Shown here one piece after another: positions 1-10,953 of a stretch of 64,000 nt of DNA. Source of the stretch: Cristatella mucedo (lineage: Eukaryota > Bryozoa > Phylactolaemata > Cristatellidae). The notes under the pieces are model-generated. The model ran no database searches, was not told the origin of the DNA, and saw nothing but the letters and a program-made list of their open reading frames with translations. The position numbers and the translations under genes were made by a program. The stretch covers positions 1 to 64,000 of the forward strand of contig WPIO01000330.1 in NCBI GenBank assembly GCA_009760855.2, read 5' to 3'. Within the stretch, counting starts at the first letter, position 1. Each line of letters starts with the position of its first letter.

Positions 1-48
1 TTGTGGAGTTACAGACCGAGATACATTACATACATCACATGACATTCC
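1..48 (+). mobile_element. LINE-B 3' end and tail, cut by the window edge
   Basis: The first bases match the last part of the LINE-B 3' untranslated region seen at 4341-4381 and 24825-24864 (GTGGAGTTAC...GAGATACATTACAT), followed by an irregular ACATT tail. The rest of this copy lies outside the window to the left. It has no coding capacity here. Confidence 0.75.
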
Positions 49-109
49 TTAGCTCGACATCACGTCTGATCATTATCTAAGGTTAGAGACCAACTACGGT
101 GGCTTTCAA

Positions 110-182
110 AAAATCTAACTTGGTGCTTGGTTTTGTCTCGGTAGATTATTGCAAATCCATTTTGATTTGACTACCAAAATAA
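110..182 (+). mobile_element. LINE-B reverse-transcriptase fragment (diverged)
   Basis: About 70 bases align by eye with the LINE-B stretch at 3690-3765 that encodes the LSRLDYCNS...GLPKK segment. Here it reads TCTCGGTAGATTATTGCAA and then GACTACCAAAA. It is an orphan scrap without flanking LINE sequence. From 183 to 674 I see no gene; the short open frames there look random. Confidence 0.5.
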
Positions 183-674
183 GCCGGGTGGGCACAGGCA
201 GCCGCAAAATGTGTGCGTCATTCTAAGAGAGACCAAGGAGTCAAACTCAGAATTCTCAGGTGGTTTCGATTGGCCAGGAGATTGGTCTGCTGCAGAAAAC
301 AGTTTTGCCCAGCGGTTAATGTGCTCGCCCCGACCAGGGTCTGGCCGAGGTCGTGAGCTCAGCCCCGTCGCATATGTGAAGCGTCTACATAGAGAGTAAG
401 AACTTTCATGGCGCTATACAAATGATTATATTATTATTTAGGAACTCATTGGCGGTTTGGTGGTCAAGATCAACCCCTTGAATGAGTTTGGTTAGTTGGG
501 TAGTTACGTAGGGGCTCGTGCACACGGTGGCTGTGCGACAAAAGTCAACCCCCCCATGCGAGTGGTCGTGATGACCACGGCTGTATTGTATCGTAAGCAA
601 GCAACGTAAGCCAGCGAGTGTATTTACTGATGTAGCGGTAGTAGCAGTCGTGAAAGTAGGAGAACAACGGAAGT

Positions 675-785
675 GAGAGACAGTGAGTGAGGAGAGAGAG
701 AAAGAGAAAGAGGGAGAGAGAGAGGAAGAGAGGAGAGAAAGAGAAAGAGGGAGAGAGAGAGAGAGGAAGAGAGGAGAGAAAGAGG

Positions 786-849
<64 letters not shown>

Positions 850-929
850 GAGAGAGAGAGAGAGTGAGAGAGAGAGAGAGGAGAGAGAGAAAGAGGAGAG
901 AGAGAGGGAGAAAAAGAGAAAAGAGAGAG

Positions 930-1018
<89 letters not shown>

Positions 1019-1091
1019 AAAAGAGAAAAGAGAGAGAAAATGAGGGAGAGAGGGAAAGAGAGAGATAGAGAGAGACAAAGAGGAGAGAGAG
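675..1091. repeat. GA/CT microsatellite, about 0.4 kb
   Basis: Almost pure purine strand made of GA dinucleotides interrupted by GGA, GAAA and GTGA variants. Open frames of Arg/Glu on one strand and Ser/Leu on the other are artefacts of the repeat. A long homopurine tract of this kind can form triplex (H-DNA). Its right end is interrupted by a LINE-A 3' fragment, and more GA repeats follow at 1451-1490. Confidence 0.95.
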
Positions 1092-1450
1092 ATAATAATA
1101 TTAATAGAATTATAATGTACTTGATAAAGTGCCCCCAGAGAACTTAATCTCTTTCTAGGCGCTTTACATTTGCTGCAAAGGGAAATGCAATTAAATGGTA
1201 AGTAAAATCATGCTTGAAAAACAAAAAAAATGAATAACATGGTTAGGGGTAACATGCACAGGGTCAGCATGCAAATGTGGTTAGTGGCAGCATGCACAGT
1301 GTCAGCACTCATAAGCACGTGAAGGACAAATCACAGGGACCCACTAAATGCTGTCCTAAATAGGTGTTTTTAGGTTCCTTTTAAATGTGGTCAGGTCAGG
1401 GGATGTTCTGACGCAGGTCGGGAGGGAGTTCCAGGCTTTGGGAGCATGAT
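1092..1450 (-). mobile_element. LINE-A, 5'-truncated 3' end
   Basis: Reverse-strand copy of the LINE-A 3' end. Reading the plus strand it begins with the ATAATAATATTAAT tail, then the terminal stem-loop (AAAGTGCC...GGCGCTTT), the 3' UTR with its repeated GCATGCACAG/GTCAGCA motifs, and the last codons of the reverse-transcriptase ORF up to the codons for AWNSLP near 1440. It is flanked by GA repeats on both sides, so it appears to have inserted into the GA microsatellite. Confidence 0.85.
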
Positions 1451-1490
1451 ATGAGAGAGAGAGAGAGAGGAGAGAGAGAGGAGAGAGAGG
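1451..1490. repeat. GA microsatellite, right remnant
   Basis: Short continuation of the GA tract found left of the LINE-A fragment, reading GAGAGAGAGAGG repeats. It is most simply the other half of the tract split by that insertion. Confidence 0.7.
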
Positions 1491-2600
1491 ATAGCCTTCA
1501 TAAAGGCCGCCGGACAAGCTGAAAGTCGTCGGCTGCATGACGTGCATGTGGGTTCGGCGACAGCAGCCAGCTGATCGTTGCAATTAATGGGCTTAGCCGA
1601 TATTGTGCCCATTGGTCGGCCTGAGTGGTGTGAGTCCGGCTGAGGTTGAACAACATTGTGGCATGGTCATGACCACAGTTAGTCAATCTGACCATGCATA
1701 AATGTTACGTTACGAAGCCTTCGTGAAATATGAAGGGGAGATGTCATATCTGATGTTGAACGTTGAAATGTCACAACTGTTAACACTTGACTGGGGTCAA
1801 ACTTAAATGGGTTTTCGAAAGATGGCAATGGCATTCCCACAGCTTGAGCTCTCTGCACCGAGCCCGAAGGGACGTCTGGCACATCCGGTGCTTCCCAGCT
1901 TACATTTGGCATAGCTGAGCTGGCCTCTTTAAATGCTGCCCGATTTGTGTAACCATGTGTGAGATTTACCAGTCTTGCAAAATAGCTGCAAATTAACGGC
2001 ACAACATCGAAGCTCGAAGCCAGTATTTATTGAATAACTAAAAATGAAATACAAAATAAATAAATATAAAAAATTGAATAGATACAAATAAATACAAAAG
2101 GTCAAGCATTAGCAGAAGCTGAAAGGAAAAGGCTCTCTCGCCAGCAACTACAGACCCAAGAAATTAAGTAAAATTCAGAAGCCACGTAGAATTTCCCGTG
2201 ATTTTTTAGGAGCACAAGCTGGTAACACTATAACTGTTTATTTTTAGCCTTTTGCATTGCGCCCTGAGACAACTTCATCACCAAATGGCACTTACTACTT
2301 GATGCAAGAGACCCAATAACCAATAGTTGATGAAAACCAAAGCATCATGCTTAGGCAAGCATAAGCAAGCAAACGATGATCATACTTAGGCAAGTATGCA
2401 AAAGCATACATAAGACTCACGGCCACCTGTTAGAAGGATCTCTCTGCATTAGTAGCACACCCTGAATACTGCACAAGTAAGCAAAGCACTCAGGAGAAAA
2501 TCCTGGTCCACTAGGGGGCTATACGAAAGCACAAATTGTACGATGATGGAGGGAGGGGAAGGGCCTGGCCCAAACGGGGCAATCCGGAAGCAGTTAGATA
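1491..2600. other. No recognised gene; one open minus-strand stretch
   Basis: The region has mixed base composition. A minus-strand open stretch at 1679-2002 (107 codons; PNVSWEAPDVPDVP and FENPFKFDPSQVLT appear in it) is not low complexity and could be an exon, but I recognise no family and see no convincing splice sites. From 2020 to 2120 the DNA is A/T-rich with AAATA repeats. The rest shows nothing I can name. Confidence 0.3.
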
Positions 2601-2796
2601 CTTGGCACAGTGAGAGAGTGCAGCAGTGAACGGCAACTCGCCTGCCGCAGTTGCCATGCGATGTCTGGTGACTCTCACTCGAAAGACATCAAGATCTCGG
2701 AGCCTGGCAGCAAGGTGCCACGCCTACTGCACCTACGAGAACGAGCCGAGGGAGAAGTCAGGCCAGCAGACGACGTACGAGAGGCACCGGATGAGT

Positions 2797-3143
<347 letters not shown>

Positions 3144-3528
3144 GCCTGTCGCAAAACTGGGACAGGTGGGCTAGAAGGCAATCAGCCGCGCTTATAGGAT
3201 TGGTCAGCTAGCTCAATGCATTCAGCTGTACCCCTCGTCCACCCCTCCACCTTCACTCTGAGTGGTTGTGGAGTAACAGCTCTGTGACACAGTTGACTCT
3301 GCATATAGGAATATCGGATAGTGGAGTACTCTGCTTATAAGAATAGTAGTTCAGCAGCCAATAGTAAGTCTCTTCACCACTGGTTATCCAGAATTTGTAT
3401 AAACTAATGAGTAGGAATCTGGATGCTAGTGATTCACATATTAGAGTAACTTAGTGGTTAGTTATGATCAAACTGCTCAGAATGCATGAGCCATGATATG
3501 GTAACCAAGTAACTCAGGGCAGTCAGTA

Positions 3529-3597
3529 CTAGCCGCCGATTTTTGATCCAGATGCAAACACCTGATATCATGGGCTGGTAGACCGGCAAGCAGTGAG
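3529..3597 (-). mobile_element. LINE-A fragment abutting LINE-B
   Basis: Plus-strand text CTAGCCGCCGATTTTTGATC...GGTAGACCGGCAAGCAGTGAG is a diverged match to the LINE-A interval at about 8138-8202 (codons for the LPACAIRRLQLVQNSAARL region read on the minus strand). It joins the next LINE-B copy directly, with no spacer. Confidence 0.6.
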
Positions 3598-4381
3598 CTT
3601 CATTCAGAAGACTGCCTCTACAGCTAGCCATCACATCCGATCCCTATCCAAGATTAGAAGCTGTCTGCCACAGTGGCTTGTAAAAAATTTAACTAGCTCT
3701 TTAGTTCTGTCTCGGCTTGATTATTGTAATTCCCTGTTGGCTGGGCTACCAAAGAAAGCTATTATGCCACTACAGCGGACTATGAATATGGCTGCAAGGC
3801 TGGTCTTCAAGTCCCAGCGGTTTGAGCACGTGTCTCCTTTGCTGAAAGAGCTAGAATGGTTGCCGGTTGAGCAAAGGATACAGAGCAAAGTTCTTACGCT
3901 GACCCACAAGGCCCGCCACGGCTCGGCTCCTTCATACCTAGCTGAACTGCTGAATCAGTTTCAGCCTGTTCGCGCCCTCAGGTTCTGTGTGGACAATAAA
4001 TTAGCTGTCCCATTTCTCTGCTTAAAGACAGTTGGCGACAGAAGCTTTAGCTCAGCAGGTCCTAGACTGTGGAACTCGCTTCCACAATTCTTACGCAACG
4101 ACATCTACTCTGCAACTGCCGACTATGGCACATCTTTTTCAGCGGTCCTGAACTGCTACTTCTATTCTACTCACTACCTCAACTGCTCTCCTAACTCTGC
4201 TATGCTTCCCACTTTCTCTTTGTTGCGTGAGACGAAGTCTGTTGGCTACCGAATGCGTACCGAAAGCCGCTTCAGCTGTGAGTGCGCTATACAAAACTCT
4301 CCTGCGTAACTCCTGCGTAACACCCACATGGTCTTTATGACTTTGTGGAGTTACTAACGGAGATACATTACATTACATTAC
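3598..4381 (+). mobile_element. LINE-B, 5'-truncated, C-terminal part of reverse transcriptase
   Basis: A CR1/L2-like non-LTR element missing its 5' part. The open frame at 3593-4309 covers the C-terminal region of the ORF after the RT catalytic core, with the family signatures [25 protein letters not shown] and RLWNSLP. The codons run open to the tail apart from the normal terminus, so the copy is young. It ends in the ACATT-type tail at 4366-4381. The catalytic YADD box is not included, so it cannot move by itself. Confidence 0.9.
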
Positions 4382-7321
4382 TGCAGTCGAAATAGGTAGC
4401 ATAAATCCATGGAGTAATTTTGATGAAGTATCCCTGCCCAAGCCAGACGGAATTTCAGCAATGCTATATGTAGTTAAAACTAAGCAGACTTCACGGTTAA
4501 GCTATTGAGGTAATCTAGTGAAACGTCGACGTGCAGCAGGGCACCTACATTTCCTGCAGATGCATCAGGACATATAGCTGCAGGGGTCATTTTTAGCATC
4601 CAGAATTCAAGTTTTTAGTCGAGCTTTGTTCGCCAACAATTTTTAAGTAGGTTTTATCCTCATTCAGATCAAAACAGTTCACTTCCATCGGGAAGGGCAG
4701 CGACATTGTAGGTTTTCGTTTAAAGTTACTTAGCACTGCCTATTATAGTAGAGGAAGCTACACTGAAGTTAATTGCGAAAAATGGTCAGTTTTTGGAAAT
4801 TTGCCTGTTAAAAGACAAACCAGTTATAAATGCGATCCTAAATTTTGGTGGTTGACGGATGACCGGAACAAGATAAACAAAATTATTCTGTAGGAGGCAC
4901 TTAAACCGGAAGTAGTACATCTTGCTCAAAGGAAGTTTTTTTTGGAAAACCCTACCTCCTGAACCGAGCATTCGTGGTGAATTGTGTAAATATAAGGTAC
5001 TCAGCCCTAAACGGTACCGCAAAATATAACTTCAAGCTACCAAAAATAGGTTAAATTAGAAAATGACACGCCCATTCAAGATCGAATGACCAATTGGTAG
5101 TATAGCAATATCATAAAAGGGTAAACCCAATTGGCTGGGGCCTGGTCCTGCCTCAGCTTACCAGCCCAGCCCATAGCAACCGGCTGCAAGCGGCCATCTG
5201 CAAACTAGCAACAGCTTCAACTTTCTTGAGAAACTGTCACAGTTCAGACATTTCTACATACCAAGGTCATACAAAGTTTAATAATTCTAGAAATGTAACT
5301 CTTTGGAGCATCCCGAGTCTTTCTAAGGTAATCTACTTCAGAACTAATCGAACTTATTACGCCCGTGTCTCCAGCAACAAACTCACGTATGCCTAGTTCA
5401 AGTTTCTCAGAATTTCTGATTCCTGAGCAATGTGAACACTTTCCTTTACTGGTCTTGTAATTATAGATGTAATAATAGTGATACAACTTTTAAATTGCAA
5501 GATTATAACCACACAACTGTGAATCAAGGTTGATGGAGCTTACAGATTTCGGGACAACAATGGCATTACTTTTTTAATTAATTCATATATTAAGCAAGTT
5601 TTTTTAAATATGTAATAAATATTGAGTCAACATTTAGATATAGTTCTGACATTTATGAATATGCAATTAGTGTTCTTTAAGGTCGAGAAGAAAATCTGTT
5701 GTCTTACGACCTGGAAAAGTTTTTATCACTAAAGATGATCCAGATAGAGTAAATGTTAAAAGGAAAACTTTATAAAGATTCTAAGCGTAGGTCAATGCTT
5801 AAGTTTACTTTACCCCTGAAGTGCGCCCTCAACTTGGGTCGATTGTAAGTCGAGCAAGTAAAGCTTAAGATTCTTATAATTATGAATTTAATGAAAGACA
5901 GATCAAGTTTGTTCTTTGACCAGAAAAATAGACCAATTATGATTGCAGGACAAGCAGATTTATTTCAGAAACTATGACAGGATTTCGGAATAGCATGAAT
6001 TACCTATTAGCAGCTATGTAACTAAGGAATATTACCAAGGAGAACTAAGAATGAATTTCAGATTAAAAAATCTACTAAGTTTGAAAATAGAGTGCACCTT
6101 TGAAGAACGAGAAGCTTTCAATCGTGTGGAATTTTAACCCACTTAGTTAATGAAAGCATAAACCAAACCACAACATAAAACATTATTAACTTTTTTCAAA
6201 TCATTTCATGAGTTATTTTTTTATTCTGTTACCAGGTTTCTAGTGTATTTCTTGATTTTTAAGCTACTTGGATTAGGCACTTTGTCCTTTGGAAGTCACT
6301 AGCAAATTGTTTGTCTAAACCCAAATCTAAACGAGCTTAAGCACTTATTATACCTGCAACAGTTTTTGCATCGCTGAGAACGTATTCAGGCGTGGGTCAG
6401 GAGAGATCCGTGTGGCTGCTTCAGCTAAAATAAGATCACTAACATTTCTTACCTCAGTGGGCTTTGGTTTTTTCATTTGAAGTTTTTCCATAACTATGAA
6501 GTTGACCAAGTGCTTCTCTGCAGAGATCATCTATACTCTGTTAACCTTCATCTATTCGTTGACTAAATTTAGAGAAAGGAAAAAACCTACTCGCCCGGTG
6601 TTGATAAAACGACCGCCTGGTACATTTTCATCTGGATTACGTGCAAGTACTTTCACATGGATCTCATTCTGCTCTAGAAATCCAGACCCAATTTTTTTAT
6701 CAGCTTTCAACCGAAAAGCACTAAACTGTAAGACAAAAGCTTTGCTTGAAGAACGGCACTTTTCAATACGGGATAGTTGTAGTTTGGTTACAAGAATTAC
6801 ATCTGAACCAATTAGAGATTCATATAAAAATCTTGATGAAACAGGATTGGTTGACCCTGAAAATTTCTTTTTGTTGATCTGAAAGTTTTAGTTTTACTTA
6901 TTTATATTGCGCCTTTCTATAATCGTTTATTTTTATTTAATGCTTAATTTAATGTTTAAGGTCTTACTGGAGTGAGTTGGTATTCTTCTTTATAGGACAT
7001 TGAATGCACATATACATTTTGAAGGAGTGCAATAGCATCCGAGTAACTTTGATGATTTAGAAGAGGCAGCTTATTTTTGCGATCTTGCAGCTATACGAAT
7101 GCATTTACAGCTTGCTAAGTAAAATTTCAATTATTGTACTACTGGAGATAAAAAACTTGTATGTTACACTTAATTCTTGCATCGCTTCATTAGTTGGTCT
7201 CTCTCTTAGTTTTAGAATCGGACGAATCCCCTCTTGCGACTTTACTTGTGATATAGATTAGCTAACCACATTGAAGATTCAGATTAGTAATGACGAGTCT
7301 TGCGACCGATAATCGATCGTT
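4382..7321. other. AT-rich stretch with decayed coding scraps, probably part of a virus-like element
   Basis: Base composition drops to AT-rich compared with the LINE-filled flanks. No complete gene survives. Scraps that read like protein are a minus-strand frame at 5244-5486 (CSHCSGIRNSEKLELG), a plus-strand frame near 5690-5780 (VVLRPGKVFITKDDPDR) and the minus-strand stretch 6348-6880, listed separately. I cannot name any of them. The link to the virus-like pseudogenes at 7322-12502 is inferred from proximity and composition only. Confidence 0.35.
6348..6880 (-). pseudogene. Unidentified minus-strand coding remnant
   Basis: Reading the minus strand from about 6880 to the stop at 6348 gives one frame with only two internal stops. 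It has ordinary protein composition, including FLEQNEIHVKVLARNPDEN, GGRFINTGRVGFF and the closing KPTEVRNVSDLILAEAATR. The last 60 codons (6348-6530) are open. I recognise no domain. The interrupted frame and its place in the AT-rich block suggest a dead gene of the virus-like element. It could also be a chance long frame; the plus strand has an overlapping open frame at 6496-6882. Confidence 0.35.
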
Positions 7322-9600
7322 CTACTTTTTTTTAATACTTTTTTTCACTTCTGGTGAATAGTCAACGCCTGATTTCTCAACAAAACCTTTTCCTGAGTTA
7401 AGATAGCTCAATATAGTGTTTAGTTCAGACATATCTACTTTCGAAGTAATAGCAGTGTCGATGTCATGTTGAGAATTTCAGTTTGTTTTTTAGGTCAGTT
7501 ATTGCGTTCTTAAGTCTAAAACTTTGTAATAATAATAATAATAATTCACTTCATAAAGCGCCCTCAGAGAACTAAATCTCTTTCTAGGCGCTTTGCATAT
7601 GCTGTAAAGTGAAATGCAATTGAATGGTAAGTAAAATCATGCTTGAAAAACAAACGAAATGAATAATATGGTTAGGGGTGACATGCACAGGCTCAGCATG
7701 CAAATGTGGTTAGTGGCAGCATGCACAGTGTCAGCACGTATACACACATCAAGGACGAATCACAGGGACCCACTAAATGCTGTCCTAAATAGGTGTGTTT
7801 TTAGGTTCCTTTAAATGTGGTCAGGTCAGGAGATGTTCTGACGCAGGTCGGGAGGGAGTTCCAAGCTTTGGGAGCATATGAACTAAATGCACGGTCTCCA
7901 AAGGATTTAAGGTTTGTATGAGGTATTTCTAGACTGTTGGATTCCGAAAAGCTGGTGGTACGATGCTTGGCCTGATGGGGTAGTATATCTGAGAGATAGG
8001 CTGGAGCCATAGAATGAAGTGACCTAAAAGTGAGCGACAAAACCTTGAAGTCAATCCGTTGCTTGACTGGTAGCCAGTACAGGTCGGCGAGAAGTGGAGT
8101 AATGTGGCAACTGCGACGCTCACGGCAGACAAGTCTAGCTGCCGAGTTTTGCACCAGCTGCAATCGCCTGATCGCACATGCTGGTAGGCCAGTAAGCAGT
8201 GAGTCGCAGAAGTCGAGACGGGATGTCACGAATGCATGGACCAACTTAGATCTGGTATCTTTATCTAAACAAGCCCGAATTTTAGCAATGTTATGAAGCT
8301 GAAAATAGGCAGATTTGACTGTGGAGCTGATATGGTCGTCTAACGAGAGGTCGCTTTGGAATATGACACCTAGATTTCGAGCTGATTCAACTGGAGATAT
8401 GCTGGCAGAGCCAATTTTGAGAGTCAGCCTGTCCAATCTCTGGATCACACTGGGTTTGCCCATAACTAGTAAGTTAGTTTTATCATCGTTATGTTTTATA
8501 AAATTTGCTGCCATCCATGTGCGGATGTCATCAATGCATGTAGCTAGTGAGTTTAGAGAATTTGAGGTGCTCGAAGGCTGCGAGGGATCAAAGCAAAGGT
8601 ACAACTGAGTGTCATCCGCATAGTAGTGAAAGCCTAGTGTAAACTCAAAGCATTAATTCTCTGATCATGGGTTTCCATAAGAGGTGATCTAGAAGTTCGC
8701 ATTGTTAGATCAATTATTTTCTTAATGAATCCTGCAACACTAACCGCTATAGAAACAGCTGTTTCTACAGCTCGGCGTACTCCTGCTATGCTTGCAATTA
8801 CAGCTGGTATGGCTGGCAACAATTCTCCCGACCATGCTTCAAGGACATTTTTTGACCAAGTCCTCGGATCAAGTTATTCAGCTGACCGCTCTGCCTTTTT
8901 AACGAACAATCCTGACGAGAAGTCACTGGGATTTAAGTACCAATCAGAATTTCTTCTTAGCTTTAAGAATTATTATTTTATATAATAACCAGCTTTTAAA
9001 GAGGCTATCACTTTTTCAAAACCTTCTTTCTTTTCAACAGTAGTTTTCCAACTGACATGACCATATTTTCCTGAAGCAATGTCATCAACTATTTCCTTTA
9101 TGAATAATCCTTGGTCTACAATCGTGGAAACGCCTGCTAAGAATCCACCGAATACTTTGGTTACTGAGCCTGTAACTTTGAAATAACTTCAAACTTTGGG
9201 AAATATCTTTACTGTGTTATTTGATGCTGAAAGACTTAGCTTGGCTGCTAACTTCGGAACTACCTTTAGATTCCTTTAGATAGTTCTTCAGTTCGTGTAG
9301 TTACACCTGAAAAGACTTCTTTTGTTGCATTGATTCCAGTTTTGATACCTTCGGGAGTAGTTCCACCTGTTTACACTGAGGTTAGCTTTTTTTATAAGTG
9401 ACTTTTTACACGTGTTTTCTTTTTTTGCACAGTTTCAATTTTATTCACTGAAGCATTATTAAGTTTCACAAGAGTTCCACGGTTTATATTTATGTACTCA
9501 AGTCTCACTTTTTGTCCAGAAAGTAACCTAGAGTACTGAGCTTTATTCAAATTAAGTATAAAAGTTTGGCTTCCATTCTATATAGAACTGGAGTTAATCC
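7322..9600 (-). pseudogene. Unidentified pseudogene of the virus-like element, split by LINE-A
   Basis: Minus-strand coding remnant of roughly 1.15 kb once the LINE-A insertion at 7528-8640 is set aside. Segments recognisable as protein, in order: IETVQKK-type lysine-rich text near 9430; GIKTGINATKEVFSGV near 9330; VTKVFGGFLAGVST near 9150; DDIASGKYGHVSWKTTVEKK near 9070; a small-residue hydrophobic stretch IPAVIASIAGVRRAVETAV near 8780; and a lysine-rich end VDYSPEVKKSIKKK with stop at 7322-7324. Several frameshifts and stops separate the segments. The glycine/alanine-rich hydrophobic helices recall minor capsid or membrane-active virion proteins, but I cannot assign a family. It is divergent to the fibre-like pseudogene that starts near 9590. 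Confidence 0.45.
7528..8640 (-). mobile_element. LINE-A, 5'-truncated copy inside a virus-like pseudogene
   Basis: Reverse-strand LINE-A with tail (AAT)n at 7528-7545, terminal stem-loop at about 7556-7595, 3' UTR, then the C-terminal half of the reverse transcriptase ORF. A 267-codon open frame (7801-8604) starts just after the YADD box and includes FIKHNDDKTNLLVMGKP, SARNLGVIFQSD, SRLDFCDSLLTGLP and WNSLPTCVRTSP. It is 5'-truncated close to the YADD box. The open frame indicates a fairly recent insertion into the older pseudogene around it. Confidence 0.92.
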
Positions 9601-10450
9601 TAAAAATAAATGGCCAACTCTGGACAGACTTGGATTGTAATGGAAATCACTTAACAAACCTTGGATATATTGTTAATAACTCTGATGCAATTAGATTAGA
9701 TTATCCTTTTAAACTCTGATTTTAGTAGTAATAAAGCGATAAATGTATAAGGAGAGATGTCTTCAGTTAACAATGGCCTACTTACAAAGAACCCTTGAAT
9801 CCTTGGATCACAGCTTAACTGTAGGAACATAGTTCGTATACGCGGTAATTCTGCTGACGGCACTGGATATCAAAGTAATCGGCCTCATAAGATTAATAAC
9901 TATGGATTAAAAAAAATATGTCTCTTTTTCAATGATATTTCAAATGGTAACCTTGATCTTGGTCTTAACTGGATTACTTCTCTAACGGATTCTGATTAAG
10001 GGATTTTAACTAAACAAACCGTAAACTTTGCAAAACTACAATATTTTGTGTGGTAAATGAGATCACAAGTTTTCCAAGTTTCTTCAAATTAAGTAACTCA
10101 TGTCTACTTGTTGCAATACAAGCAAAAAGACTTGGAAAAGAAACTTTGGTTTTACAAGTTACGCCTACTGATATTCCTGTTGTTAACACTAAGGGAAACA
10201 CAATCGGGTCCGCAACTCCAGTTCCTACTTTTATTCCAGGTTCTACAGTTTCTTTGGAATGATTTCTAGTGTTCTATGGTCGAGTGATAAAGCAGGAACG
10301 TTGATTGAATTATCCGATGATAATACTTACGGTGTTTCTGGTACTTTAGTTTAAGGAATAGCAATCCTTGCTTCATGTAGGTATGTAGCTAATAACTTTG
10401 TAGTTGACAAGTCTGCTTCATAAATTGAATTTCTCGTGAGTACAGTGCCA

Positions 10451-10570
10451 CATTTTCGCGCTTATCACGCAATTATTTATATGACGAACCCATTTGTAAG
10501 ACGCGGGTTTTGACAATTCGTATAATTTCTTTTTACATAAGACGCACTTGGCCTAGCCGTCTGCCCCACT
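10451..10570. repeat. Partial relative of the 'AAGACGC' MITE
   Basis: Contains ATTTTCGCGCTTATCACGC, TTGTAAGACGCGGGTTTTGAC and ACATAAGACGCAC, matching the internal sequence of the complete element at 10774-10953. Only the left part is clear, and I find no matching right terminal repeat. It is probably a truncated or older copy about 200 bases from the intact one. Confidence 0.55.
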
Positions 10571-10773
10571 GAGCAACTTATATCCAGTGGTTTCTTTTCC
10601 TGCATCATAAAGTAAAATTTGTCCAATGTTTCATCACCCGTCGGTTATAAGCAAGGCTTCATTACCATTTTTAGTTTAGATCAAAGAATTATCTGAGGCA
10701 GGACCGCAACGATTATTGTTTATTCTTATCTGCCGCCGGGCCAATAGCTGACGGATTGAGTACCAGGTATCTA

Positions 10774-10953
10774 CCGTATTTTCGCTCACACCAGACACAC
10801 TTAATTATAAGACGCACCCATATGTAAGACGCGAGTTTTGACGGTTACCACAAGAAAAATTTTACGTAGGACTTACCCGTATATTAGACGCACCCTGATT
10901 GCTGGGTACGTACAACTTAGTATAAGACGCACGTTAGGTACGCGAAAATACGG
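10774..10953. mobile_element. 180-bp MITE with perfect 12-bp terminal inverted repeats, TA target
   Basis: Begins CCGTATTTTCGC and ends GCGAAAATACGG, an exact inverted pair, flanked on both sides by TA (10772-10773 and 10954-10955). Internal copies of ATAAGACGCACC occur in the middle and near the right end. It has no coding capacity. A TA duplication with inverted ends is the signature of non-autonomous Tc1/mariner-superfamily elements (mariner, pogo or Tigger type); the exact family is not determinable here. Confidence 0.8.

Noticed and set aside
683-1147. Long open frames of Arg/Glu (plus) and Ser/Leu (minus)
   Set aside because: They are translations of the GA microsatellite and have no protein features.
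6496-6882. Plus-strand 128-codon open frame as a gene
   Set aside because: It overlaps the minus-strand remnant at 6348-6880, whose composition is more protein-like. I could not decide firmly and kept only the minus-strand call at low confidence.
8030-8608. Plus-strand open frames opposite LINE-A (also at 14128-14394)
   Set aside because: They are antisense shadows of the LINE-A RT frame on the minus strand, recurring in each LINE-A copy.
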